Assembly (NCBI GenBank): GCA_038258095.1
Contig: JBBSQE010000084.1
Span: forward strand, 1 to 12,359
Source: JBBSQE01 sp038258095
Lineage (GTDB): Bacteria; Actinomycetota; Thermoleophilia; Solirubrobacterales; 70-9
Direction: 5' to 3'
Length of the DNA stretch: 12,359 nt
Shown piece after piece: positions 1-6,530 of this stretch. The stretch's first letter is position 1; every line of letters begins with the position of its first letter. The position numbers were made by a program, and so were the translations under genes. The notes under the pieces are model-generated. The model had not been told where the DNA came from. It saw only the letters and a list, made by a program, of their open reading frames with translations, and did no database searches.

Positions 1-22
1 ACCGCCACGCCACGCAGTCTAG

Positions 23-56
23 CGTTCTGAGAACGTCGGGTTGACACACGTTCTCA
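23..56. promoter_or_regulatory. Operator-like repeats at the desaturase promoter
   Basis: Three copies of a six-base half-site are present: CGTTCT at 23-28, its complement AGAACG at 30-35, and CGTTCT again at 49-54. The first two form a perfect palindrome with a one-base centre. TGAGAACGT (28-36) and ACGTTCTCA (48-56) form a second perfect 9-bp inverted repeat around an 11-base spacer that contains the -35 hexamer. A dimeric repressor here would block RNA polymerase. Desaturase/reductase pairs in other bacteria are controlled by TetR-family repressors that sense acyl-CoA (DesT in Pseudomonas), so a similar regulator is a reasonable guess. No regulator gene lies in the window. Confidence 0.6.
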
Positions 57-70
57 TTTTTCCGTATGGT
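41..70 (+). promoter_or_regulatory. Probable promoter of the reductase-desaturase operon
   Basis: A perfect -35 TTGACA at 41-46 is followed by an 18-base spacer and a -10 TATGGT at 65-70 (TAnnnT). Transcription would start near 77-78, on or beside the ATG at 78, which predicts a leaderless mRNA. This placement also means the ATG at 66 lies inside the -10 element and cannot be the start for this transcript. Confidence 0.6.
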
Positions 71-77
71 CTCGGGA

Positions 78-1175
78 ATGGCTGAACGCGGAGCCCCACC
101 GAAGGTCCCTGCCCTGCAGCGGCGGGCTCTGCACGCCGTGAGGTCGCTGTTCAGCCCCCTGCTCCCGGACGACTACCTGGAGTTGATCAACCCGCTGTGG
201 TCCACCCGCGAGCTGCGCGGGCGGATCGAGCGCCTCGAGCGCGAGACCGAGGACGCGGTGACGATCGTGATCAAGCCCGGATACGAGTGGGAGGGCCACC
301 AACCGGGCCAGTACCTGCGGGTCGGGGTCGTGATCGACGGGGTACACCACTGGCGGGCCTACTCGCTGACCTCTGATCCGGGCCGTCCCGACGGCTGTAT
401 CAGCGTCACTCCCAAGCTCGTCGAGGAGGGCGTCGTCTCGCCACACCTCAACCGCGAGATCCGCCCCGGGGCGATCGTCCGGCTCGGCGGCGTGGAAGGG
501 ACCTTCGTCCTGCCCGACGAGGTTCCGGAGAAGCTCCTCTTCATCAGCGCCGGCAGCGGGATCACCCCGATCATGAGCATGCTCCGCAGCCTCGACGCAG
601 ACGACGCGATGCCGGACGTGGTCCATCTCCACTCGGCCCGCGAGCCCGACGGCGTGATCTTCGGCTCCCAGCTCCGGCAGCTCGACGGGCGCCACGACAC
701 CTTCAGCTTGCATATCCAGGAGACGGGGACCGCGGGCCGCATGCAGCCTTCCGACCTCGACGATCTCTGCTCCGACTGGCGCGAGCGCGACGCCTTCGTC
801 TCGGGCCCGGCGGAGATGCTCGACGCGCTGACCGAGCACTGGGAGTCCCAGGGGGATGTCGACCGCCTACGGATGGAGCGCTTCCAGCCGATCATCGGCG
901 AGGACGGGGGGCAAGGGGACGGAGGGCCGATCCGCTTCACCAAGTCGGGCATCGAGGCCATCTCCGACGGCGGGACGCCGATCCTCGTCGCGGGCGAGGA
1001 TGCCGGCGCCACTCTGCCCTACGGCTGCCGGATGGGCATCTGTCACACCTGCGTCGGAAAACTTTGCTCGGGCGAGATCCGCGACCTGAGAACCGGAGAA
1101 GTGTCGGGCCAGGAAGGCGAGATGGTCCGCACCTGTGTCAATGCCCCCGAGGGCCCGGTTGAGATAGAGCTATGA
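78..1175 (+). CDS. Ferredoxin reductase-like electron donor to fatty-acid desaturase (FAD, NAD(P), 2Fe-2S)
   Basis: A 365-residue cytoplasmic oxidoreductase that passes electrons from NAD(P)H through FAD and an iron-sulfur cluster, most likely to the desaturase encoded next. The RAYS motif at residues 93-96 fits the FAD-binding barrel, and AGSGITP at 158-164 fits the nucleotide-binding domain. The C-terminal plant-type ferredoxin domain carries cysteines C317, C322, C325 and C353 in a Cx4Cx2Cx27C pattern. The N-terminal PDDYLELINPLWS stretch resembles reductases paired with desaturases such as mycobacterial Rv3230c. I chose ATG 78 over ATG 66 because the predicted -10 overlaps 66 and neither has a Shine-Dalgarno; the start at 78 would be leaderless. 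The desaturase follows after 19 bases, so the two are probably cotranscribed. Confidence 0.9.
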   Translation: MAERGAPPKVPALQRRALHAVRSLFSPLLPDDYLELINPLWSTRELRGRIERLERETEDAVTIVIKPGYEWEGHQPGQYLRVGVVIDGVHHWRAYSLTSDPGRPDGCISVTPKLVEEGVVSPHLNREIRPGAIVRLGGVEGTFVLPDEVPEKLLFISAGSGITPIMSMLRSLDADDAMPDVVHLHSAREPDGVIFGSQLRQLDGRHDTFSLHIQETGTAGRMQPSDLDDLCSDWRERDAFVSGPAEMLDALTEHWESQGDVDRLRMERFQPIIGEDGGQGDGGPIRFTKSGIEAISDGGTPILVAGEDAGATLPYGCRMGICHTCVGKLCSGEIRDLRTGEVSGQEGEMVRTCVNAPEGPVEIEL

Positions 1176-1194
1176 ACCCCATCGAGAGGAAACC

Positions 1195-2544
1195 TTGAAC
1201 GCGACACTGGAAATCGAAAACGACGTCGAGAGCCCCCTCGCGCATCTCTCCGCGGAGCAGATCGAGGAGATCGGCAAGGAGTTCGACGCGATCCACGACC
1301 AGGTCTACGGCGACCTTGGCGAGCGCGACCGTCGCTACATCGAGTCGATGATCGAGATGCATCGCCGCCTCTTGGTGATGAGCCGCGTGATGCTGCTCGG
1401 TGCCCGCCACAGGCCGGCCTGGGCGGCCGGGACGACCGCGCTCTCCCTGGCCAAGATCCTCGAGAACATGGAGATCGGCCACAACGTCCTGCACGGCCAG
1501 TGGGACTGGATGAACGACCCCTACATCAACTCGTCGACCTGGGACTGGGACACGGCCTCGACCTCGGAGGCCTGGAAGCACTCCCACAACTACGTCCACC
1601 ACACCTTCACCAACATCCGCGGCAAGGACAAGGACCTCGGTTACGAGATCATGCGGATCGACCCGCACCAGAAGTGGCACCCGGTCTATCTCGCCCAGCC
1701 GTTCTACAACGTCCTTCTGGCCGCCTTCTTCGAGTGGGGAGTGGCGAGCCACGACCTCGACTTCGACGCGATCAAGAACGGCGAGAAGTCAAAGGAGCAG
1801 ATCAGGCGCGAGCTCAAGGGCATGGGGGAGAAGGCGAGGGGGCAGATAGTCAAGGACTACATCGCCTGGCCCCTGGTCTCAGGGGCCGCGATGGCCGCGA
1901 TCGACTTTGCGCTTGCCGCCCGTGACAAGGACCTGGCGAAGACCTCTCGCCGCGCCAGGTTGAAGCGGCGCGTGAAGGGCAAGGTCGGGCGCTCGCCCGC
2001 GAAGGGAGCCATGGCCAAGGCGCTGGAGGGCGGTTGGCGCGGCTACAAGGCCACCGCCAAGGCGAACTTCGCCGCCAACATGGCCCGGAACTTCTGGTCC
2101 TACGCGATCATCTTCTGCGGCCACTTCCCGGACCAGACGTACACGTTCACCGAGGAGGAGGCGGAGGACGAGAGCCGTGGCGGTTGGTACGTCCGCCAGC
2201 TCTGCGGTGCAGCGAACATCGAGGGCTCACCGCTCTTTCACGTGATCAGCGGCAATCTCGGCTACCAGGTGGAGCACCACCTCTTCCCGGATATGCCGAG
2301 CACCCGGTACGCGGAGATCGCCCCCCAGGTCAAGGACGTCTGCGAGCGCTACGGCCTCCCGTACAACTCGGGCCCGTTCGGCACCCAGCTCGGGATGGTG
2401 CAGCGAACGATCATCCGGCTCGCGTTCCCGGGCGGGAAGGTCCGCCCGAAGCCCGGTCCCTACCGAGGAGGCGAAGGTGCCTCGGTTCCATCGGCCAATG
2501 GCTCGTCAAACGGCCACGCCCGCGCCGAGGCGCCGGGCACGTAG
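1195..2544 (+). CDS. Membrane fatty-acid desaturase, DesA3-like
   Basis: A 449-residue integral membrane di-iron desaturase that introduces a double bond into a fatty-acyl chain (acyl-CoA or acyl-lipid). The three histidine boxes are HNVLH at 96-100, HNYVHH at 131-136 and QVEHH at 358-362, the last followed by LFPDMPS as in DesA3-type enzymes. Hydrophobic stretches lie near 170-188, 223-246 and 297-310. The start is TTG at 1195, preceded by GAGAGGA at 1184-1190; no ATG or GTG lies in frame between the upstream gene and this codon. Between the second and third boxes, about residues 246-295, is a strongly basic segment (RRARLKRRVKGK and following) that looks longer than in relatives I recall. 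The C-terminal 30 residues are low complexity. Regiospecificity cannot be read from sequence; delta-9 acyl-CoA is the best guess from the DesA3 pairing. Confidence 0.9.
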   Translation: MNATLEIENDVESPLAHLSAEQIEEIGKEFDAIHDQVYGDLGERDRRYIESMIEMHRRLLVMSRVMLLGARHRPAWAAGTTALSLAKILENMEIGHNVLHGQWDWMNDPYINSSTWDWDTASTSEAWKHSHNYVHHTFTNIRGKDKDLGYEIMRIDPHQKWHPVYLAQPFYNVLLAAFFEWGVASHDLDFDAIKNGEKSKEQIRRELKGMGEKARGQIVKDYIAWPLVSGAAMAAIDFALAARDKDLAKTSRRARLKRRVKGKVGRSPAKGAMAKALEGGWRGYKATAKANFAANMARNFWSYAIIFCGHFPDQTYTFTEEEAEDESRGGWYVRQLCGAANIEGSPLFHVISGNLGYQVEHHLFPDMPSTRYAEIAPQVKDVCERYGLPYNSGPFGTQLGMVQRTIIRLAFPGGKVRPKPGPYRGGEGASVPSANGSSNGHARAEAPGT

Positions 2545-2558
2545 GGCCGACCGAGGTG

Positions 2559-2587
2559 ACGTTGACTACCGAATAGGCAGTCAACGT
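2559..2587. terminator. Hairpin between convergent genes, possible bidirectional terminator
   Basis: ACGTTGACT (2559-2567) and AGTCAACGT (2579-2587) are perfect 9-bp inverted arms. A further CC/GG pair sits inside after one mismatch, leaving a GAATA loop. The hairpin begins 15 bases after the desaturase stop. There is no T-run on either strand, so it is not a textbook intrinsic terminator, though U-less hairpin terminators are commonly proposed in actinobacteria. Confidence 0.5.
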
Positions 2588-2621
2588 GACACGGGTGCCC
2601 GCCGGGCGGTTCAACGGGCGG

Positions 2622-2638
2622 CCCTCCGCGGTGGAGGG
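2622..2638. terminator. Short GC hairpin directly after the GDPD gene
   Basis: CCCTCC (2622-2627) pairs perfectly with GGAGGG (2633-2638) around a five-base loop. On the minus strand it lies four bases beyond the GDPD-fusion stop codon, which fits a transcript end. No T-tract follows. Confidence 0.35.
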
Positions 2639-2642
2639 ACAC

Positions 2643-4991
2643 CTAGCGGCGGTGCGGGCGCGGCTGGCCCAGGCAGTTCGGCCGGCGGCGGACGGGCGGG
2701 AAGGGCAGGTCGGCGACGATCGCCGTCTCCAGGTAGGCGTTCTCGTACTTGCTGTGAGACCCGGCCGCCAGGGCCGCGCCGCGCCTCTCGAGCCTCGCCC
2801 TCGAGGTGTCACGGGTGACCCATGGGGCCAGGGCGAGGAACTGGCGCTTGCGGCCCGAGTAGACGCGGTAGGACTTCGGATCGACCCTCGTGTTGAACCG
2901 GGTTGCGTTGCCGACGTATGTGCAGGCCCGCCTGCCTCGTAGGCCTCGCTGGGTGATCGCCGTCTGGCCGTCGAAGGGGAGATCCGCGAGGTTGCCGACC
3001 ATGTGCGGGGTGACGTTGTAGGTGAAGGTCGCGGTCGGGTCCGCTGCGGCACGCCAGGTTGAGCTCATCCATTCGAGCGGCTGCCATGCACCGGAGCCGG
3101 CGTCCGTCGTCCACTGGCCGGGGTTCGCCTCGTCCTGCATCACGAGGTTCGTGTGGAGGCGCTGGAGGCAGGCCATGTAATAGGTGGCGACGTCGGAGCA
3201 GGGGTCGAGCGTCGGCGCCAAGCGCTGCCCGAACGGCCGGCCGTACTCGAAGGCGGGGAGGCTGGTGGCGAAACCGATGCGGGCCCTGGTGCGGGGCAGG
3301 TGGTACGGGCGCAGGTTGGCGACGGCATCCGGGCCGCTGGTCGGGCCCGAGGTCAGGCCGAGGGCGTTCTCGATGTCTGTCAGCGGCACCTTGCGGTTCG
3401 AGGCGACGACGTTGCGAAGCGGCAGCGGCCCCTCGGAGCGTACGAACCTTGGGCCCCAGAGGAACGCCTCGTTGTAGACCTTCGAGCTGGTCGCCACATA
3501 GACGGTCTTGGGACGGGGCAGGTCGGGATCGGAGAACGTGTCGATCTCGGCCGGGTCGCGAGACTCGCGGAAGGGCGCCTGGTCGTTCGAGCCGAGGATG
3601 TACAGGTGGTACTTCCGGGCCATGTCCGAGAAGACCTGCATCCATCCGCGACCGAAGGTATCGGTCGCATCGAGGAACGGCCCGGACAGATAGCCCACGT
3701 CGGAGTATCGCGACCTGTAGGCCGCGTCCGGCCCGCTGTAGGCCGAGCCGACGGACAACAGGGCCGCGATCGCGCCGCAGGGCGGCGGCTGCCCCTTGCA
3801 ATCGCCGCCGCCGGGCTTCGAGAAGATCCTCCGGGTGGCGGCACCGCGCGACCCGGTCGCGAGCGTCATCAGCCCGATGTCCTCGTTGAACGCGATCACG
3901 TTCGGCCGGTGTTTCGCGCGGTTGGGAAGGACATAGCGCCTGATCGCGCACTCGATCTTCGTGCGGAACGTCCGGTAGGAGACGACGTTGCGGAGCTCCT
4001 GCTTGAACTGCATCGCGAAGACCCGCGGCCCACCTCCCCGACGGTTGAGCGCCTTGATCGCCGGCAGCGACCGCTTCGCCGCCGTCCTGCCGCAGACGCG
4101 CCGGCCCGGCGCCTTCGGTATCGCCGGGAGCCTGCTGGTCTCCTGGGTGAAGATGGATCGGGCGAGCAACGGTTCGTTGGTGATCACCGCGTCGACGCCC
4201 ATCTTGAAAGCCTGCCGCAGCCCGGCTGCGTCATCGATCGTGTACGGCACGACGCGCAGACCCTGCGCGTGCGCGTTCGAGATATAGGTCTGGTCGACCG
4301 GCCACTGCGGGGAGACCCACTGAAAGCCGCTCCCCTGCGCGATCGGCGGACCCGCCGCCTCAAGCGCCTTCAGGGTCAGGAACGAGAACTCGGCCCCAGG
4401 GAGGATCTGCTTCGCGGTGTCGAGGTTCGACGAGAGGAAGCTCTGGATGATCAGGTGTGAATCAGGGACGCCGCTCAGCTTGATCGCGGTAGCGATCGTC
4501 GTCGCGTACGCGGGCGTGCTGTCGAAGTCGTTGTCGGTCGGCAGGTTCTTGATCTCGATGCTCGCCGTCGCGCCCGTCTGGCGGATCAGCCCGAGGACGT
4601 CGGCGAGGGTGGGGATGGGCGCCTCGCGCGGGTCGCCGGCCGCAAGCGGAGTGAAGTTGCCCTCGGTGCCGAGGATGTCGACCGGACAGGCTGCGAGCTG
4701 CGCCAGGGTCTTGGCATGGACGGGGCCCGTGCACGCGGTGACCCGGTCGAGCGTGTCGTCGTGGATGATCACCGGCACGTTGTCCGCGGTCAGCTTGACG
4801 TCCATCTCCAGCGTGATCCCGAGCTTCGCCGCCGCCTCGAAGGCGGGCATCGTGTTCTCGGGGAAGGTTGGGACCCCGTCGCGCACGGACCCGCCCCGGT
4901 GGCCCTGAATGTAGGGGCCGGCCGCCGCCGCCGAGGCGCAGGCCCCGGTCAGGGCGATGATCAGGCAGGTTGTGACAAGTGCGCGGCGCAA
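2643..4991 (-). CDS. Exported glycerophosphodiester phosphodiesterase fused to a degenerate nitrilase-like domain
   Basis: A 782-residue exported protein. A signal peptide (residues 1-24, RR then a hydrophobic core, ending in a run of Ala) precedes a GDPD TIM barrel at about 27-283. That barrel has HRGG (H31, R32), PENT (44-47), ExD (E62, D64), a VIIHDD motif (H77), EIK (E146, K148), QSF (183-185) and a closing GVDAVITNEP. GDPDs hydrolyse glycerophosphodiesters to glycerol-3-phosphate and an alcohol. Residues about 322-780 read like a carbon-nitrogen hydrolase: a strand ending in FNED (E370), VYNEAFL (505-511), and RKVPLTDIE (K534). The nucleophile strand reads RIGFATSLPAFEYG, with T576/S577 where Cys is expected. 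I chose TTG 4991 over ATG 5117 or 5057 because AGGAG (minus strand, 5001-4997) lies five bases upstream and the signal peptide then begins cleanly. Confidence 0.85.
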   Translation of the reverse strand: MRRALVTTCLIIALTGACASAAAAGPYIQGHRGGSVRDGVPTFPENTMPAFEAAAKLGITLEMDVKLTADNVPVIIHDDTLDRVTACTGPVHAKTLAQLAACPVDILGTEGNFTPLAAGDPREAPIPTLADVLGLIRQTGATASIEIKNLPTDNDFDSTPAYATTIATAIKLSGVPDSHLIIQSFLSSNLDTAKQILPGAEFSFLTLKALEAAGPPIAQGSGFQWVSPQWPVDQTYISNAHAQGLRVVPYTIDDAAGLRQAFKMGVDAVITNEPLLARSIFTQETSRLPAIPKAPGRRVCGRTAAKRSLPAIKALNRRGGGPRVFAMQFKQELRNVVSYRTFRTKIECAIRRYVLPNRAKHRPNVIAFNEDIGLMTLATGSRGAATRRIFSKPGGGDCKGQPPPCGAIAALLSVGSAYSGPDAAYRSRYSDVGYLSGPFLDATDTFGRGWMQVFSDMARKYHLYILGSNDQAPFRESRDPAEIDTFSDPDLPRPKTVYVATSSKVYNEAFLWGPRFVRSEGPLPLRNVVASNRKVPLTDIENALGLTSGPTSGPDAVANLRPYHLPRTRARIGFATSLPAFEYGRPFGQRLAPTLDPCSDVATYYMACLQRLHTNLVMQDEANPGQWTTDAGSGAWQPLEWMSSTWRAAADPTATFTYNVTPHMVGNLADLPFDGQTAITQRGLRGRRACTYVGNATRFNTRVDPKSYRVYSGRKRQFLALAPWVTRDTSRARLERRGAALAAGSHSKYENAYLETAIVADLPFPPVRRRPNCLGQPRPHRR

Positions 4992-5018
4992 TCTCTCTCC
5001 TCTTCTCCTCTTGCGCGC

Positions 5019-5024
5019 AGCATA
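5019..5024 (-). promoter_or_regulatory. Candidate -10 element for the GDPD-fusion gene
   Basis: The minus strand reads TATGCT from 5024 to 5019, matching TAnnnT. It would place transcription start near 5012, about 20 bases before the TTG, with the Shine-Dalgarno inside the leader. No convincing -35 hexamer is seen 16-19 bases upstream. Confidence 0.35.
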
Positions 5025-5082
5025 GGCGGGACGGCTCCGGGAGACGCCGCCACCCATTGCGATTGCGTGTCGCCCAGAGGTC

Positions 5083-5129
5083 ACCGGGCACGTGCCCGAA
5101 TTAGTTCTTATCGGCACAAAAACCGGGCA
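5083..5129. promoter_or_regulatory. 14-bp palindrome and repeated half-site in a divergent intergenic region
   Basis: CGGGCACGTGCCCG at 5085-5098 is a perfect palindrome with a central CACGTG. The half-site recurs as ACCGGGCA at 5083-5090 and 5122-5129. The element sits between the divergent GDPD-fusion and NlpC/P60 genes and upstream of both candidate promoters, so an operator serving one or both is plausible. TGCCCG (5093-5098) could also pair with CGGGCA (5124-5129) as an RNA hairpin. Confidence 0.45.
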
Positions 5130-5140
5130 TCCTGCAAGAC

Positions 5141-5170
5141 TTCACCCAAGTTATTAGCAACCCCTAACAT
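5141..5170 (+). promoter_or_regulatory. Candidate promoter for the NlpC/P60 gene
   Basis: TTCACC (5141-5146), an 18-base spacer and TAACAT (5165-5170) form a weak -35/-10 pair. Transcription would start near 5177, giving a leader of roughly 58 bases. The -35 matches the consensus in only four of six positions. Confidence 0.3.
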
Positions 5171-5200
5171 TCGACGTGCGTTCTCGCTAGCCTGCTTTTT

Positions 5201-5222
5201 CGCCGCCAGGACCTTTGCGGCG
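5201..5222 (+). other. Leader hairpin before the NlpC/P60 start
   Basis: CGCCGC (5201-5206) and GCGGCG (5217-5222) are perfect 6-bp arms around a ten-base loop, directly after a TTTTT run (5196-5200) and 12 bases before the ATG. The only purine-rich AGGA (5208-5211) is in the loop. It could affect translation or be chance in GC-rich DNA. Confidence 0.3.
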
Positions 5223-5234
5223 ACCCCCTTCCCG

Positions 5235-6518
5235 ATGCGAACCGGTTCTGACAACACCTCTGGTCGTCGTACGCCCGCACCCAGGCGGTGGCTGCCCCTC
5301 GCCCTGGCTCTCGGCATGCTCAGCGCCCTCCTGTTGGTGACCGTATCGGCCCCCGCGGCAACTCTCCAGAAGAAGCTGAAGGCAAACCAGGCCGCCCTTT
5401 CGAAGGTGCAGGGGGAGCAGGACGATCTCTCCGCGCAGATACAGGCCGACAACGCCCGTGTCGACGACCTGATCGCGCAGCTCGCCGCCACCAGGGCGCA
5501 GGCGACGAAGGTCCGAGCCCAGCTCGACGCCGAGCAGGCAAAGCTCGACAAGGCGACGAAGGACCTGAAGGCTGGGCATCGCCGCCTGATCGACATGCGG
5601 ATTCGCCTCAAGAAGGCGATGGGAACGCTGCGTGAGGAGCTCGTGTCGATCTACAAGTCCGGCGACCCGAGCGCGGCGGATCTCGTTCTCGGATCCTCCA
5701 ACTTCAACGATCTCGCGGCGCGCAGCGAGTACCTCGGAGCGGTCCAGGACTACCGCGACTCGATCACGGTCCGCGTCCGTGGCCTTCGCAACCAGGCCCA
5801 CGCCGAGGTCATCCGCCTCGCCGATGCCCGGGACCGGATCGAGAAGGCCCGGGATGCGATCGCAGTCCGCGAGCAGCGGATCTCCGACATGCAGGCTTCG
5901 ATGCAGGCTCAGCACGACGAGCTTCTCGCCGCTCAGGCATCGCGCCAGTCCCGGATCGACGAGCTTCAAGCCCGCCAGTCCGACATCGAGGGCAACCTCG
6001 GCGACATCACCTCGAAGATCCAGGCGCAGGCGGCAGCCGCGGGGTCCGACACCTCGATCTCGGTTCCGACGCCGAGCGGCTCGGTCAAGCCACCCGGTCC
6101 CGGTGAGACCGCGACGCTTCTCTCCAACGGCCAGGCCGTCGCCCCCGCCGGCGCTCCTGCCGCCGTGGTCGCCGCGATCGCCGCCGCCAACTCGATCGCC
6201 GACACCCCCTACATCTGGGGCGGAGGCCACGGCTCGTTCGAGTCATCCGGATACGACTGCTCCGGTGCGGTCAGCTTCGCCCTTCACGGCGGCGGACTGC
6301 TGGACAGCCCGCTCGACTCGACCGGCCTGGAGACCTGGGGCGAGGACGGCCCCGGCAACTGGATCTCCGTCTACGGCAACTCCGGCCACGCCTGGATGAT
6401 CATCGCCGGCCTGCGCTTCGACACCGCGGCCAACAACTCCGACGGCCCGCGCTGGAGCACCGACATCTACGCCGAGGACGCCTCGGCCTTCGTCGCCCGG
6501 CACTACCCCGGCTATTGA
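5235..6518 (+). CDS. Exported coiled-coil NlpC/P60-type peptidoglycan hydrolase
   Basis: A 427-residue exported protein. A signal peptide (residues 1-42: RR, hydrophobic LPLALALGMLSALLLVTV, then SAPAA) is followed by a long Ala/Gln/Asp/Lys/Arg-rich coiled-coil region at about 43-260. A Pro/Gly/Ser linker comes next, around 268-300. The C-terminal cysteine-peptidase domain (about 305-427) has YDCSG with C342 as nucleophile, GHAW with H385 as base, and a polar residue shortly after (D396 or N400) as likely third member. Such proteins cleave stem peptides in the wall, and the coiled coil typically restrains or recruits the catalytic domain, as in RipA-like or PcsB-like proteins. No Shine-Dalgarno lies at normal distance, but this is the only in-frame ATG giving a standard signal peptide. 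The gene converges on the M1 peptidase gene with 12 bases between stops. Confidence 0.88.
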   Translation: MRTGSDNTSGRRTPAPRRWLPLALALGMLSALLLVTVSAPAATLQKKLKANQAALSKVQGEQDDLSAQIQADNARVDDLIAQLAATRAQATKVRAQLDAEQAKLDKATKDLKAGHRRLIDMRIRLKKAMGTLREELVSIYKSGDPSAADLVLGSSNFNDLAARSEYLGAVQDYRDSITVRVRGLRNQAHAEVIRLADARDRIEKARDAIAVREQRISDMQASMQAQHDELLAAQASRQSRIDELQARQSDIEGNLGDITSKIQAQAAAAGSDTSISVPTPSGSVKPPGPGETATLLSNGQAVAPAGAPAAVVAAIAAANSIADTPYIWGGGHGSFESSGYDCSGAVSFALHGGGLLDSPLDSTGLETWGEDGPGNWISVYGNSGHAWMIIAGLRFDTAANNSDGPRWSTDIYAEDASAFVARHYPGY

Positions 6519-6530
6519 GCCGCGGTCAGC

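Noticed and set aside
1172..1194. ATG at 1172 overlapping the reductase stop as the desaturase start
   Set aside because: It is out of frame with the desaturase. The TTG at 1195 is in frame and has a Shine-Dalgarno.
3153..4460. 435-codon open frame antisense to the GDPD-fusion gene
   Set aside because: Arg/Gly/Ala/Pro-rich translation without recognisable motifs. The opposite strand has full GDPD motifs, a signal peptide and a Shine-Dalgarno. Long antisense frames are expected in GC-rich DNA.
4934..4940. Lipobox (LTGAC) in the GDPD signal peptide
   Set aside because: The residue three before Cys is Thr rather than Leu/Val/Ile, and a run of Ala before GPYIQG offers a better signal peptidase I site, so lipidation is not supported.
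5130..5234. c-di-AMP (ydaO-type) riboswitch before the NlpC/P60 gene
   Set aside because: Such elements often precede wall hydrolase genes, but the conserved core sequences I know are not visible and the space to the candidate promoter is too short.
5187..6230. 347-codon minus-strand frame over the NlpC/P60 gene
   Set aside because: It mirrors the coiled-coil coding sequence and has no start signal or family resemblance. The plus strand carries a signal peptide and catalytic motifs.
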